DNA of 34,941 nt, taken from assembly GCA_944364655.1 (NCBI GenBank), contig CALVWG010000039.1, positions 1 through 34,941 of the forward strand, given 5' to 3'. The translations under genes and the position numbers were made by a program. Positions within the stretch are counted from its first letter, which is position 1, and each line of letters begins with the position of its first letter. The DNA comes from an uncultured Bacilli bacterium. GTDB taxonomy: Bacteria > Bacillota_I > Bacilli_A > RF39 > UBA660. This document shows, piece after piece, positions 1 through 6,973 of the stretch. The notes under the pieces are model-generated. The model saw only the letters and a program-made list of their open reading frames with translations. It made no database searches and was not told the DNA's origin.

Positions 1-203
1 AAAACAGAAAAAAGTAAATAATACTTTCCCCTTATACTAATTTTCGTTAGAAATTAGGTACAATAATTTTATAACACATTTTTCGCATGCTCAAAATGTG
101 CAATAAAATGCTAAACATTATATCATATAATTTTAACATTTACAAGCTGTAAATGTCAAAAACCTACATAATCTTTTTGTCAAAAACCAGCAAAAAAACT
201 TGA
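1..203. other. Non-coding, dyad-rich stretch beside IS66 remnant
   Basis: No convincing gene is visible. Several hairpin-forming dyads are packed together: 7-bp arms at 37-43 and 51-57, perfect 8-bp arms at 75-82 and 93-100, and 9-bp arms ACATTTACA at 136-144 and TGTAAATGT at 148-156. The density suggests the edge of a mobile element or a terminator/operator cluster, but the sequence alone does not say which. Confidence 0.4.
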
Positions 204-214
204 CATTTACAGCT
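145..214. repeat. 15-bp perfect inverted repeat with nested direct repeat
   Basis: AGCTGTAAATGTCAA at 145-159 is matched exactly by its reverse complement at 200-214. Inside the pair, the 11-mer TGTCAAAAACC occurs twice, at 154-164 and 178-188, exactly 24 bp apart. The right arm lies immediately before the IS66-like reading frame. It could be the end of a small non-autonomous element, a protein-binding array, or a stem-loop. No target-site duplication was identified. Confidence 0.6.
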
Positions 215-437
215 ATGGTACATTCATGATTTTTCTATTGATTATGATAATAACTTTATGGAAAGAGCTTTACGGATGATAAAAAGTAAAACAAAAGTAT
301 CTGGTGGTTTTAGAAGTCATAATGGTGGAATAAGATTTGGCAATATTATGAGCATAATTAAAATATCTAAGCTTAGAAAATTAAACCCTTTTGAATCAAT
401 TGTTTATATTATGGAAGGTAAAACTTTATTTGCATAA
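204..437 (+). pseudogene. IS66-family transposase C-terminal remnant
   Basis: An open frame running from a TGA at 201-203 to TAA at 435-437 reads DNNFMERALRMIKSK, then KVSGGFRSHNGG. This matches the IS66 transposase catalytic C-terminus, usually DNNxAERxLRxxK followed by KVSGGFRS. The final acidic residue of the DDE triad (the E of MERA) is kept. About 70 codons survive of a gene normally near 450-530 codons, and nothing upstream resembles the rest. There is no start codon with a ribosome binding site. It is a dead fragment; homology is convincing from about position 228 onward. Confidence 0.8.
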
Positions 438-443
438 CCTAAA

Positions 444-470
444 AAGGCATCTCAAAAATGCCTTGTTTAA
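444..470 (+). terminator. Hairpin after IS66 remnant
   Basis: AAGGCAT at 444-450 pairs with ATGCCTT at 458-464 across a 7-nt loop, followed by a short, weak T-rich stretch (GTTTAA). It sits seven bases after the transposase stop and may be its relic terminator. Confidence 0.4.
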
Positions 471-532
471 TCGTGCCTATGGCTGAGTAGTATCAGTTAG
501 TATAGATTATGATTAAAATTTCTTCAAAAGTA

Positions 533-561
533 TTGCATTTTATCAATAAATAGTGTATATT
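533..561 (+). promoter_or_regulatory. Sigma-A-type promoter for the AbiF ncRNA copy 1
   Basis: TTGCAT (533-538), a 17-bp spacer and TATATT (556-561). Predicted transcription start is near 568, only about eight bases before the conserved RNA element. The promoter therefore fires straight into the RNA, with the abi gene reached only by read-through. Confidence 0.55.
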
Positions 562-567
562 ATTTAT

Positions 568-609
568 CGAGATGTGCCTAGGAAACTTTTGAAGCCCTAG
601 GTCTTTTTC
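568..609 (+). ncRNA. Structured small RNA, copy 1, upstream of abiF-like gene
   Basis: A 40-nt element begins at 574 (GTGCCTAGG...). CCTAGG at 577-582 pairs with CCTAGG at 596-601. Inside it CTT (586-588) pairs with AAG (592-594), and TCTTTTTC follows the stem. The fold plus U-tract looks like a short RNA ending at an intrinsic terminator just before the ribosome binding site of the abi gene. A near-identical copy lies downstream of the gene. Known context: AbiF-type proteins have been associated with a conserved neighbouring RNA. Whether this RNA belongs to that family needs a covariance-model search. Confidence 0.65.
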
Positions 610-627
610 ATTTATAAGGAGGTAAAA

Positions 628-1515
628 ATGGCTAAAAAATTTAAATCAACAAATGAATTAATTGAAATATTAAATTCAAAAGGTGTAACAAGAAAAGATG
701 AAAATAATGTTAGATATTTAATTGAAAAGTATTCCTATTATTCAATAGTAAACTCCTATAAATGGATATTTAAAATAGGAAAAAATTACAAAGATAATGC
801 TTCATTTGAAGAAATATTTGCAATGTATAAGTTTGATAAAAACTTAAAGATAATAATGCTTAAATATATTCTTGAAATAGAAGCAGTAATAAAAACTAAA
901 ATTGCTAATTTATTTGCTGAAAAGTATGGATTAGAAAACTATTTAGATATTAATAATTTTGATTTAAAAGATGATAATTCCAACTTAGAACATATAGAAA
1001 AATTAATTGAAGAAATCAAAAATGAGATTGATAAAGGAAATGGTAAGCATGATGCAATAACTCATTATATGAGTAAATATGGATTTGTTCCACCTTGGGT
1101 AGTTACTAAAATTTTATCTCTTGGAACAATTAGTAAATTTTATGGTTTAATGAAACAGCAAGATAGACAAGAAATAAGTAAACAATTTCATATAAATGAT
1201 AGAATATTAAAAAATATTCTTGGTAATTTAACATCAGTTCGTAATATAGCAGCTCATGATGATAGATTATACACTTATAGAAGCACATTCTATATTAGAT
1301 TAGACAAAACTAAAAAATCACCTGAAAAAGCATTACATACAAATATGTATATAATAATTAAATCTTTAGAATTGTTATTAGAAAATGATCAAGCAATAGA
1401 AATGAGAAGTTTAATTACAAAAGAATTAGATAATTTAAAGAATAATTTAACTTCGATTACTATTGATGAAGTATTAAAAGTAATGGGATTTGATAAAGAC
1501 TATTACATTGTATAA
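628..1515 (+). CDS. AbiD/AbiF-family abortive-infection protein (Abi_2, HEPN)
   Basis: A 295-residue protein with the layout of the Abi_2 (AbiD/AbiF) phage-defence family. The N-terminal helical part contains YKFDKNLK and a downstream EIEAVIKTKIA segment. A PPWVVTKILSLGTISKFY block follows near the middle, then the HEPN signature RNIAAH at residues 205-210 (R-x4-H), followed by DDRLY. R-x4-H motifs of HEPN proteins form RNase active sites on dimerisation, so the protein is predicted to cut RNA. Length is normal for the family and all signature blocks are intact, so it looks functional. AAGGAGG lies nine bases before the ATG. The gene is bracketed by two copies of a structured RNA, each with its own promoter. 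The arrangement suggests a toxin held in check or guided by RNA. Target and partner cannot be read from sequence. Confidence 0.88.
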   Translation: MAKKFKSTNELIEILNSKGVTRKDENNVRYLIEKYSYYSIVNSYKWIFKIGKNYKDNASFEEIFAMYKFDKNLKIIMLKYILEIEAVIKTKIANLFAEKYGLENYLDINNFDLKDDNSNLEHIEKLIEEIKNEIDKGNGKHDAITHYMSKYGFVPPWVVTKILSLGTISKFYGLMKQQDRQEISKQFHINDRILKNILGNLTSVRNIAAHDDRLYTYRSTFYIRLDKTKKSPEKALHTNMYIIIKSLELLLENDQAIEMRSLITKELDNLKNNLTSITIDEVLKVMGFDKDYYIV

Positions 1516-1537
1516 ATTTTAATTCATAGCATATAAT
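1508..1537 (+). promoter_or_regulatory. Promoter for the ncRNA copy 2
   Basis: TTGTAT (1508-1513), an 18-bp spacer and a perfect TATAAT (1532-1537). The -35 overlaps the last codons and stop of the abi gene. The predicted start near 1544 lies about five bases before the second RNA element, mirroring the arrangement at copy 1. Confidence 0.5.
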
Positions 1538-1543
1538 AATGTT

Positions 1544-1586
1544 GAAAAGTGCCTAGGAAACTTTAGAAGCCTTGGGTCTTTTTCAT
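1544..1586 (+). ncRNA. Structured small RNA, copy 2, downstream of abiF-like gene
   Basis: The 40-nt element at 1549-1588 matches copy 1 (574-613) at 37 of 40 positions. Two of the three differences fall in the right arm of the main stem (CCTAGG becomes CTTGGG) and both turn Watson-Crick pairs into G-U pairs, so the stem is kept. The third is in the apical loop. The U-tract TCTTTTTC is unchanged. Preserved pairing despite change is what selection on RNA structure would leave. Confidence 0.65.
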
Positions 1587-1589
1587 TTT

Positions 1590-1934
1590 CTTCAAAATAA
1601 TTTATCAAATTAGTAGGTATCATAGTATAATGATTATAGAATTAAATTGTTTATTTATTTGTTTTGATGGTTTCGGATTATATTAACTATCGCACCATAT
1701 TGATAATAACTCGAACTTTTATAGTCTGAGTTTTAATATATTTAAATTTACAATCAATATTATCTAAATAATTTATATTAAAATACACAATAAAAAGTAA
1801 AAAATTTTAACTTTAAAATTATAAATTAATTAAAATACCAACAATTTTGTAAATATAAAATTTCTGTTAAATTACAAAAACTTTTCTATAAAAAATAATA
1901 AATATGATAAAATTAAAAAGTAAGGAGAAGATAT
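1590..1934. other. 345-bp AT-rich gap, no gene seen
   Basis: No open frame of note on either strand. TTTCTTCAAAA just after RNA copy 2 (1587-1597) also occurs before the promoter of RNA copy 1 (519-529). A TATAAT-like hexamer lies near 1627-1632, but no third CCTAGG stem follows it. A third, decayed repeat unit is therefore possible. A weak 5-bp dyad AACTC/GAGTT lies near 1710-1735. Confidence 0.35.
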
Positions 1935-2567
1935 ATGAAAAAATATCGTTGTAAAATATGTGGTTTCATTTATAATGAAGCCAAAGAAAAAGTGAAGTTT
2001 GAAGATCTTCCAGAAGATTGGACTTGCCCTTTATGTGGTGCTCCAAAAGAAATGTTTGAAGAAATTATAGAAGAAACATCTCAAAAATCTCAAGAGCAAA
2101 ATGAACAAGGAAATGATACGGATGATTTAAGAATTTTATCTAATTATGAAAAAGCTTTTATTTGTTCAAACTTAGCTAAAGCTTGTGAAAAAGAATATAA
2201 GGAAGAAGAAAAAATTTTGTTTGAAAATCTTGCCAAAAATTTTTTGAGTACTGAAAAAGAACGTTCAAGTGATTTGAAAAGCTTACAATCAAAAATAGAA
2301 GAAGACATTAAATTATTTGAAGAAGCTATGCAAGTTGCCGATGAATTTAACGATCGAGGCGCAAAAAGAGTAATAAATTGGGCATCTAAAACTGCAAATA
2401 TTATGAAAATGTTAGTTGAAAATTATCGTCAAAAAGGATTGGATTATATTACAAATAATAAAATTTGGGTTTGTGACATATGCGGCTTTGTTTACATTGG
2501 CGATGAACCACCAAAAGTTTGTCCTATTTGTAAAGTACCAAGTCTTAAAATATTGGAGGTGATCTAA
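1935..2567 (+). CDS. Rubredoxin with second C-terminal rubredoxin-like domain
   Basis: A 210-residue iron protein. The N-terminus is a classic rubredoxin, with CxxC pairs at C6/C9 and C31/C34 binding one FeS4 centre. The last 33 residues (from W178) form a second rubredoxin-like domain of the short type that ends rubrerythrins (C180/C183 and C196/C199). The middle (about 55-170) is helical and charged. It looks like a worn-down rubrerythrin helical bundle without the usual clustered ExxH diiron motifs, so oxygenase or peroxidase chemistry is doubtful and electron transfer more likely. The start has GGAGAAG just upstream. The stop is directly followed by the ATG of a ferredoxin gene, so the two are probably translated together and partner in electron transfer, plausibly for oxygen or peroxide detoxification in an anaerobe. 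Confidence 0.8.
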   Translation: MKKYRCKICGFIYNEAKEKVKFEDLPEDWTCPLCGAPKEMFEEIIEETSQKSQEQNEQGNDTDDLRILSNYEKAFICSNLAKACEKEYKEEEKILFENLAKNFLSTEKERSSDLKSLQSKIEEDIKLFEEAMQVADEFNDRGAKRVINWASKTANIMKMLVENYRQKGLDYITNNKIWVCDICGFVYIGDEPPKVCPICKVPSLKILEVI

Positions 2568-3059
2568 ATGGGAAAAGTATATGCCCATCGAGATTTAAAA
2601 ATTTGTACTAAAGATTGTCTATGTCTTTTTGTATGTCCAACAGGCGCAATTAATAATGAAACTGGTCAAAAAAATCAAAAAAAATGTATTGGTTGTGGAG
2701 CTTGTGCCGCTGCTTGTCCAGCTCATGCTATTTCATTAATACCTGTAAAAATGCCACCTCAACAGTCAAAAAATTCTAAAGTGATTGAAGCTTTACAAAA
2801 AATAGTAAAAAACAAAATTGAAGAACTATGGCAAATTCAATATCTTTTAAATAAAAGCTCATCTGCTGATGAAAAAAAATTCTTAAAAGCGTTATATCAT
2901 TCTAATAAAGTTGTCTTAGAAGATATAATGCGTGAAAAAGGTTACATGCTTCCTGAAAGCAAAAATACTCAAATTTTTTTACAAGATATATTAAAAAATA
3001 GCGCCGAAAATAAAGATATAATAGAAAAATTGTTAGCTTTAATTGAACCAAATGAATAA
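2568..3059 (+). CDS. 2x[4Fe-4S]-type ferredoxin with helical tail
   Basis: A 163-residue protein starting one base after the stop of the rubredoxin gene, with GGAGGTG as ribosome binding site. The first ~55 residues are a bacterial-type ferredoxin. The second cluster is canonical (C40-x2-C43-x2-C46-x3-C50-P). The first is spaced unusually as C13-x3-C17-x-C19-x3-C23-P, so the ligands of that cluster are less certain. The remaining ~100 residues are charged and helical, with no domain I can name. Coupling to the upstream rubredoxin suggests a short electron-transfer relay in the cytoplasm. Probably a cotranscribed pair. Confidence 0.8.
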   Translation: MGKVYAHRDLKICTKDCLCLFVCPTGAINNETGQKNQKKCIGCGACAAACPAHAISLIPVKMPPQQSKNSKVIEALQKIVKNKIEELWQIQYLLNKSSSADEKKFLKALYHSNKVVLEDIMREKGYMLPESKNTQIFLQDILKNSAENKDIIEKLLALIEPNE

Positions 3060-3136
3060 ATTCTTTTTATTTAAATACTATATAATTTATAACAGAATAA
3101 TATAAATAATAAAAAAAACAAAAATTTATTGAATTA

Positions 3137-3200
3137 AAATGACATTAATATAATATTTTCAATATTTTTGAAATTAACTATATAACATGTCATTTTTTTC
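3137..3200. terminator. Long-loop inverted repeat between convergent genes
   Basis: AAATGACAT at 3137-3145 is matched by ATGTCATTT at 3187-3195, followed by more T. The loop is about 40 nt and AT-rich. It lies between the ferredoxin gene and the minus-strand ClpX fragment, where a bidirectional terminator would be expected. The long loop makes this uncertain. Confidence 0.35.
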
Positions 3201-3309
3201 ATTGTTAATTTTTATAACCATAGTTTTATTTGATTTAATTTAGCTATTATATGCTTTTATGACTCTATTTATTACTATTTGTTGAAATTTTTAAGTTTTT
3301 CTAGATGGC

Positions 3310-3654
3310 TCATTTTTTCTTTTGCTTTTTTAATACATAAGGTTTATTATTTTTTTCGCTTGGTTTGACTAAAGAAATACTTGAATATTCTCCAGCAAAA
3401 ATTCTGAATAAAGCACTACTAATACAATCATCAAATACTGTTTTTAAACTTCTAGCACCACTTTGCTTTAAAATTGCAAGATCTGCTATATATTCAATAA
3501 ATTCATCATTAAAATCAAAATTTACATTTAGTATACCAAATAATTTTTTATATAATCGGCTAAAATCTGATTCTTTTAATATTTTAATTATGCCTTTTTT
3601 TGATAATGGATTCATAGGTATTATTTTAGAAAATCGGCCTATTAATTCTAACAT
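3310..3654 (-). pseudogene. ClpX C-terminal fragment
   Basis: A 114-residue minus-strand frame aligns by eye with the small domain of ClpX. It has ELIGRF (ClpX EFIGRL), then KKGIIKIL, a spaced LYKKLF segment, and SGARSLKTVFDD matching the sensor-2 region KTGARGLRSIIE. The AAA+ core with Walker A/B, the zinc-binding domain and the arginine finger are absent. An in-frame stop lies four codons upstream of the ATG and there is no ribosome binding site. It is best read as a decayed ClpX or ClpX-like copy. The plus-strand frame at 3365-3667 over the same bases shows no family features. Confidence 0.65.
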
Positions 3655-3874
3655 AATTATGAGTTAAATATTTTTTTATTGCGAAAGATGTATCAAAATG
3701 TTAATATATTAAACCGTGAAATTAATTTTGTCTTAGTGCTTGATTATGAAATCAGATTTAAAAAATGCGTTTTAGAATAAAATTAGAAGATATAATTGGG
3801 TAATAAGTAACTAATAAATAATACAAAGAAAAAATATTAAATATTTGAGTTTTATGATAAAGGAAGTGAAGATT

Positions 3875-4297
3875 GTGTTATGCATAGATAACAAATATAT
3901 CGATGTTATTAAACAAACAATATTTGTTGGAAATTATATAAAAAATAAAAATAAAGGTTACAATGCTAATATTCAATTAGAGTTTATTAATTGTAAGACT
4001 AAAGAAAAAGGGTATATAAATTTAGATGTTGGATTTGAAAAAGAGGATAATATTACCAATTTTTTAAATAAAGAATATATTGGGACGCCTTTTAAAGATG
4101 ACATATTTATAGAAGTGTTTGATACAGAAAAATTTATAGATACAGACATAGAAAGTAAAATTGTAGTTTCGCTAAAAGAAATAAAAGCTAATAAAGTACA
4201 TGTTATTTTTGAAGTAAATGATGAATTAATAAAAATAAAATTTGATGGATTTTTGAACTTTGATTTTACGAGAACAAAAGAAACTTTTAAATCTTAA
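3875..4297 (+). CDS. Hypothetical protein, probably beta-rich
   Basis: An unrecognised soluble protein of about 140 residues. The frame can be opened at TTG 3845 or ATG 3854, but the only good ribosome binding site (AGGAAG, 3861-3866) lies eight bases before GTG 3875, so that start is preferred. The sequence alternates hydrophobic and charged residues (IKIKFDGFLNFDF, HVIFEVNDELI), suggesting a beta-sandwich or barrel. There is no signal peptide, membrane segment or cysteine cluster. It stands 66 bp upstream of a transglutaminase-like gene on the same strand and may share its transcript. Confidence 0.55.
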   Translation: MLCIDNKYIDVIKQTIFVGNYIKNKNKGYNANIQLEFINCKTKEKGYINLDVGFEKEDNITNFLNKEYIGTPFKDDIFIEVFDTEKFIDTDIESKIVVSLKEIKANKVHVIFEVNDELIKIKFDGFLNFDFTRTKETFKS

Positions 4298-4363
4298 ATT
4301 TGTTAAAGTATAAAATAATTTAAAAAATACATATAATAAAAATCTAAAAAAAGAGGTGCTTTT

Positions 4364-5317
4364 ATGGCAAATAATTTGTTTAAAAAAAATTGTGAACAAT
4401 TTTATTACAGTACATATAAAAGTTTAGAAAATGTTTTAAAAAAAGATATCAACCAAATCAAAGAATTATATGGCAATTTTTTAAGCAATTATACCAAGCT
4501 AAATAAAATATTTGATTTGAATAATCCCATAGAAATATATACAATGTTTAATTATTTATTATATAAAGGATATTTATCTGAAAATAAAAAATTTGAATTT
4601 TCTGGTAAACAGACTAGTGATATACGAGGTTTGCTTGGCATAGAAATTATAACTGGAAGAGGAGTTTGTAGACATATTTCTGGCATGCTTACTGATATTT
4701 TAAATGAATATGGCATTGAATCAAGTCAGCTAGCCGTATACCAAAAATTTTATAGAATTAATGTTGTTCTTCTAGAGCATCCAAAATATACTAAAGAAGA
4801 ATTAATTGATTGGGTTAAAATGCATGTTGTCGATAAAAAAACTAGTGAATCATTAATAAATTTAATCGATGAATTAATTGATAAGAAAAATCAAAGCATA
4901 GAAATCTTTTCTAAAATGATTGATGATAATAATGTTCTAAAAAGAAAATTTGGAAATCATGTAATATCATTTGCTTTTAAAGACAATAAAAGTTATTTTT
5001 TAGATCCAACGCAAACTAGAATTTATCGAATGAATAAATACTATAATTTATATGATTGCAGATATGAAGATACACAAATACATTTAAAATCATCTATATT
5101 ACTTAACGATTTAAAAAGATACTTACAATTGAAAAAAAACTTATCAATGCCATACATAACAATTACACCAGAAGAAGAACAAACGTTGGTGCAAGAAACT
5201 TTAATCAAATGCAAAAATAATATGGATGTATTTGAACATTTTTATAATAATAATTGTGAATTATACGATAATATTTTAGGTAAAATGCTATGTCTAAAAA
5301 CTAATAAAATTTTTTAA
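4364..5317 (+). CDS. Transglutaminase-like protein (C/H/D triad, GVCRH type)
   Basis: A 317-residue cytoplasmic protein without signal peptide. It carries the three spaced elements of a transglutaminase/papain-like cysteine enzyme: C102 in GRGVCRHISGM, H199 in GNHVISF, and D214 in SYFLDPTQTR. The GVCRH motif recurs in the gene at 18672, so the two are probably paralogues. The substrate could be peptide, isopeptide or none; nothing fixes it. GAGGTG precedes the ATG. About 80 bp downstream is the sporulation-type sigma factor gene on the same strand, which hints at, but does not prove, a developmental role. Assignment rests on motif order and spacing, not on an alignment. Confidence 0.6.
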   Translation: MANNLFKKNCEQFYYSTYKSLENVLKKDINQIKELYGNFLSNYTKLNKIFDLNNPIEIYTMFNYLLYKGYLSENKKFEFSGKQTSDIRGLLGIEIITGRGVCRHISGMLTDILNEYGIESSQLAVYQKFYRINVVLLEHPKYTKEELIDWVKMHVVDKKTSESLINLIDELIDKKNQSIEIFSKMIDDNNVLKRKFGNHVISFAFKDNKSYFLDPTQTRIYRMNKYYNLYDCRYEDTQIHLKSSILLNDLKRYLQLKKNLSMPYITITPEEEQTLVQETLIKCKNNMDVFEHFYNNNCELYDNILGKMLCLKTNKIF

Positions 5318-5398
5318 ATTAATTAATTAATATATATAAAAAAACAAATACACATTATATTTTCTTAATTAATAATAATATTTAGAAAGAGGGTAATT

Positions 5399-6112
5399 AT
5401 GATTAAAAACATTAATTTTTTAAATTCTTTTAAATCTCCAGAATTATTATCAGCAGAAGAAACTTACAATCTATTTCAAAAAGTGAAATCAGGTGATAAA
5501 GAAGCTAAAAAAAAATTAGCAGAACATAATTTAGGATTAGTTTTCTACGAAGTAAGTCATAAATTTAAAACGGTTAATTATGATAAAGATGATATTATTT
5601 CTATTGGCGTAGTAGGGTTAATGAAAGCCATTAGTACATATAATGTTGAAAAAAAAGTTTATTTTCCATATTATGCTATTAAATGTATTGATAATGAAAT
5701 CTTACTTTTTTTGAGAAAATTAAAAAAAATTTCAACAATTAGCAGTTTAAATACTGCTTTGAGCACTGATGAAAAAGGAAATAAATTAACAATTGAAGAT
5801 ACATTAATTAATAAAATTAATATAGAAGAAGAATATTGTGTATCGGAAACTTATAGAATTATTAACCAGATTTTAAACGGTTTATCAAAAAGAGATAGAG
5901 AAATAATTAAACTTAGATTTGGCTTTTATAATGGAAGAGTCTACACCCAAGAAGAAATTGCTAAAAAAATTTCTGTTTCTCAATCATATGTTTCAAGACT
6001 ATTAATTGTAAATGTAAAAAAAATAGGTTTATTGTTACAAAAAGAAGGAGTCATAGAATTACGAAATAAAAAAAATCAAATTCAAAAATCTAATAAAAAA
6101 AGTATTAGTTAA
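5399..6112 (+). CDS. Sporulation-type sigma factor (SigE/SigK-like)
   Basis: A 237-residue sigma-70 family protein lacking region 1.1. LSAEETYNLFQKVKSGD and EHNLGLVFYEVSHKF match region 1.2/2.1 of SigE/SigK. DIISIGVVGLMKAISTYN is region 2.2-2.3, and YYAIKCIDNEILLFLRKLKK is the region 2.4 segment that in SigK reads [21 protein letters not shown]. Region 4 has LSKRDREIIKLRFG and the helix-turn-helix TQEEIAKKISVSQSYVSRL. There is no anti-sigma gene beside it, as is normal for SigE/SigK. The N-terminus is short, like a mature or pro-less form. The aromatic substitution (PYYAIKCID) makes exact orthology unclear. AAGAGGG precedes the ATG. With yqfC and yqfD downstream it implies an endospore programme or its remnant. 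Confidence 0.8.
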   Translation: MIKNINFLNSFKSPELLSAEETYNLFQKVKSGDKEAKKKLAEHNLGLVFYEVSHKFKTVNYDKDDIISIGVVGLMKAISTYNVEKKVYFPYYAIKCIDNEILLFLRKLKKISTISSLNTALSTDEKGNKLTIEDTLINKINIEEEYCVSETYRIINQILNGLSKRDREIIKLRFGFYNGRVYTQEEIAKKISVSQSYVSRLLIVNVKKIGLLLQKEGVIELRNKKNQIQKSNKKSIS

Positions 6113-6277
6113 TATTTCTAAAGTTGTCAAAAATTATTTCATTTATATTTGATTATATTCATATTATTAAACCCTATAGATAGAACATTATATAAAATCA
6201 AGACGTTTTTACAGATTAATACTTAAGACATTATTGTAGAATAATCATAAAATTTAAATTAAAAAAAAGATCATTTT

Positions 6278-6306
6278 TTGACAATCATCAAAATATTTGA
6301 TACAAT
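6278..6306 (+). promoter_or_regulatory. Consensus sigma-A promoter
   Basis: TTGACA (6278-6283), a 17-bp spacer and TACAAT (6301-6306). Predicted start is near 6313, with an AAGGGGG ribosome binding site shortly after. It drives the unknown gene at 6334. Confidence 0.75.
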
Positions 6307-6333
6307 TATATCTTCTCATAAGGGGGAATATAT

Positions 6334-6930
6334 ATGAATAAGTTATATGCATTATGTGTTTTAAGAGATAATAAAAATCCTTATTGTATTCCAATGCCAC
6401 TAGAAGAAATTGATAAAATTTTTATTGAATATCGAAATGATAAAAGTGAAATATTAAAAAAAATTAATGAATTTGATTCAGTTATGACTGAAACTGATCC
6501 AAATAAATTAGAAATTAGAACTTTAATAAATGGTAAATGGAAATATGATAAAGATTTAAATATTATTAATGATCCAGAAATTTTTACTTTTTCTATTGAA
6601 GATTTATTTTCAAAATTAAATAAAAAAAATGGGTACATTAAGGATATGAAAAATCATTTTCAAAAATATTTGAAATATGATACAACATCAAGAAGATTTA
6701 AAAAAGTTATTTTAAAAGGAACTTTTGTTGAAGATTTTGCTACTTTAGCATATGATGAACAAAGACTAATTAGATTGTATATTATAAATAAAATTGATAT
6801 AAAAAAATATTTAAATAGCAAGTTAAGTCCAAAAGATGAAAATAATAAAATAGAAGTTTTAGAAATTCCTGATGATGAAATAAAACTTACAAGAAAAATT
6901 TTACCAAATAACGATTCGAAAGCTGCATAA
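6334..6930 (+). CDS. Hypothetical protein, 198 aa, strongly promoted
   Basis: I do not recognise a family. The protein opens with a hydrophobic strand (MNKLYALCVLRDN), has FTFSIEDLFSKLNKKNGY in the middle, and ends with an acidic/hydrophobic stretch. There is no signal peptide, membrane helix or metal motif; it is soluble and charged. The gene is a single transcription unit: a near-perfect sigma-A promoter, an AAGGGGG ribosome binding site eight bases before the ATG, and an intrinsic terminator overlapping the stop codon. That isolation and strength suggest steady high expression despite the unknown role. Confidence 0.7.
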   Translation: MNKLYALCVLRDNKNPYCIPMPLEEIDKIFIEYRNDKSEILKKINEFDSVMTETDPNKLEIRTLINGKWKYDKDLNIINDPEIFTFSIEDLFSKLNKKNGYIKDMKNHFQKYLKYDTTSRRFKKVILKGTFVEDFATLAYDEQRLIRLYIINKIDIKKYLNSKLSPKDENNKIEVLEIPDDEIKLTRKILPNNDSKAA

Positions 6931-6939
6931 GCTTTTTTT
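6919..6939 (+). terminator. Intrinsic terminator overlapping a stop codon
   Basis: AAAGCT (6919-6924) and AGCTTT (6930-6935) pair across GCATA and run into T residues. The TAA stop of the upstream gene lies in the loop and right arm. Confidence 0.65.
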
Positions 6940-6973
6940 AATTTTTTTTGCATATACTTTTTTAGGTGGTTCT

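Noticed and set aside
574-1588. CRISPR array formed by the two 40-nt repeats
   Set aside because: The copies are about 975 bp apart with a whole gene between them; no spacer-sized intervals, no cas genes, only two units.
3365-3667. Plus-strand frame of 100 codons over the ClpX fragment
   Set aside because: No family features and no ribosome binding site; the opposite strand carries clear ClpX C-terminal motifs.
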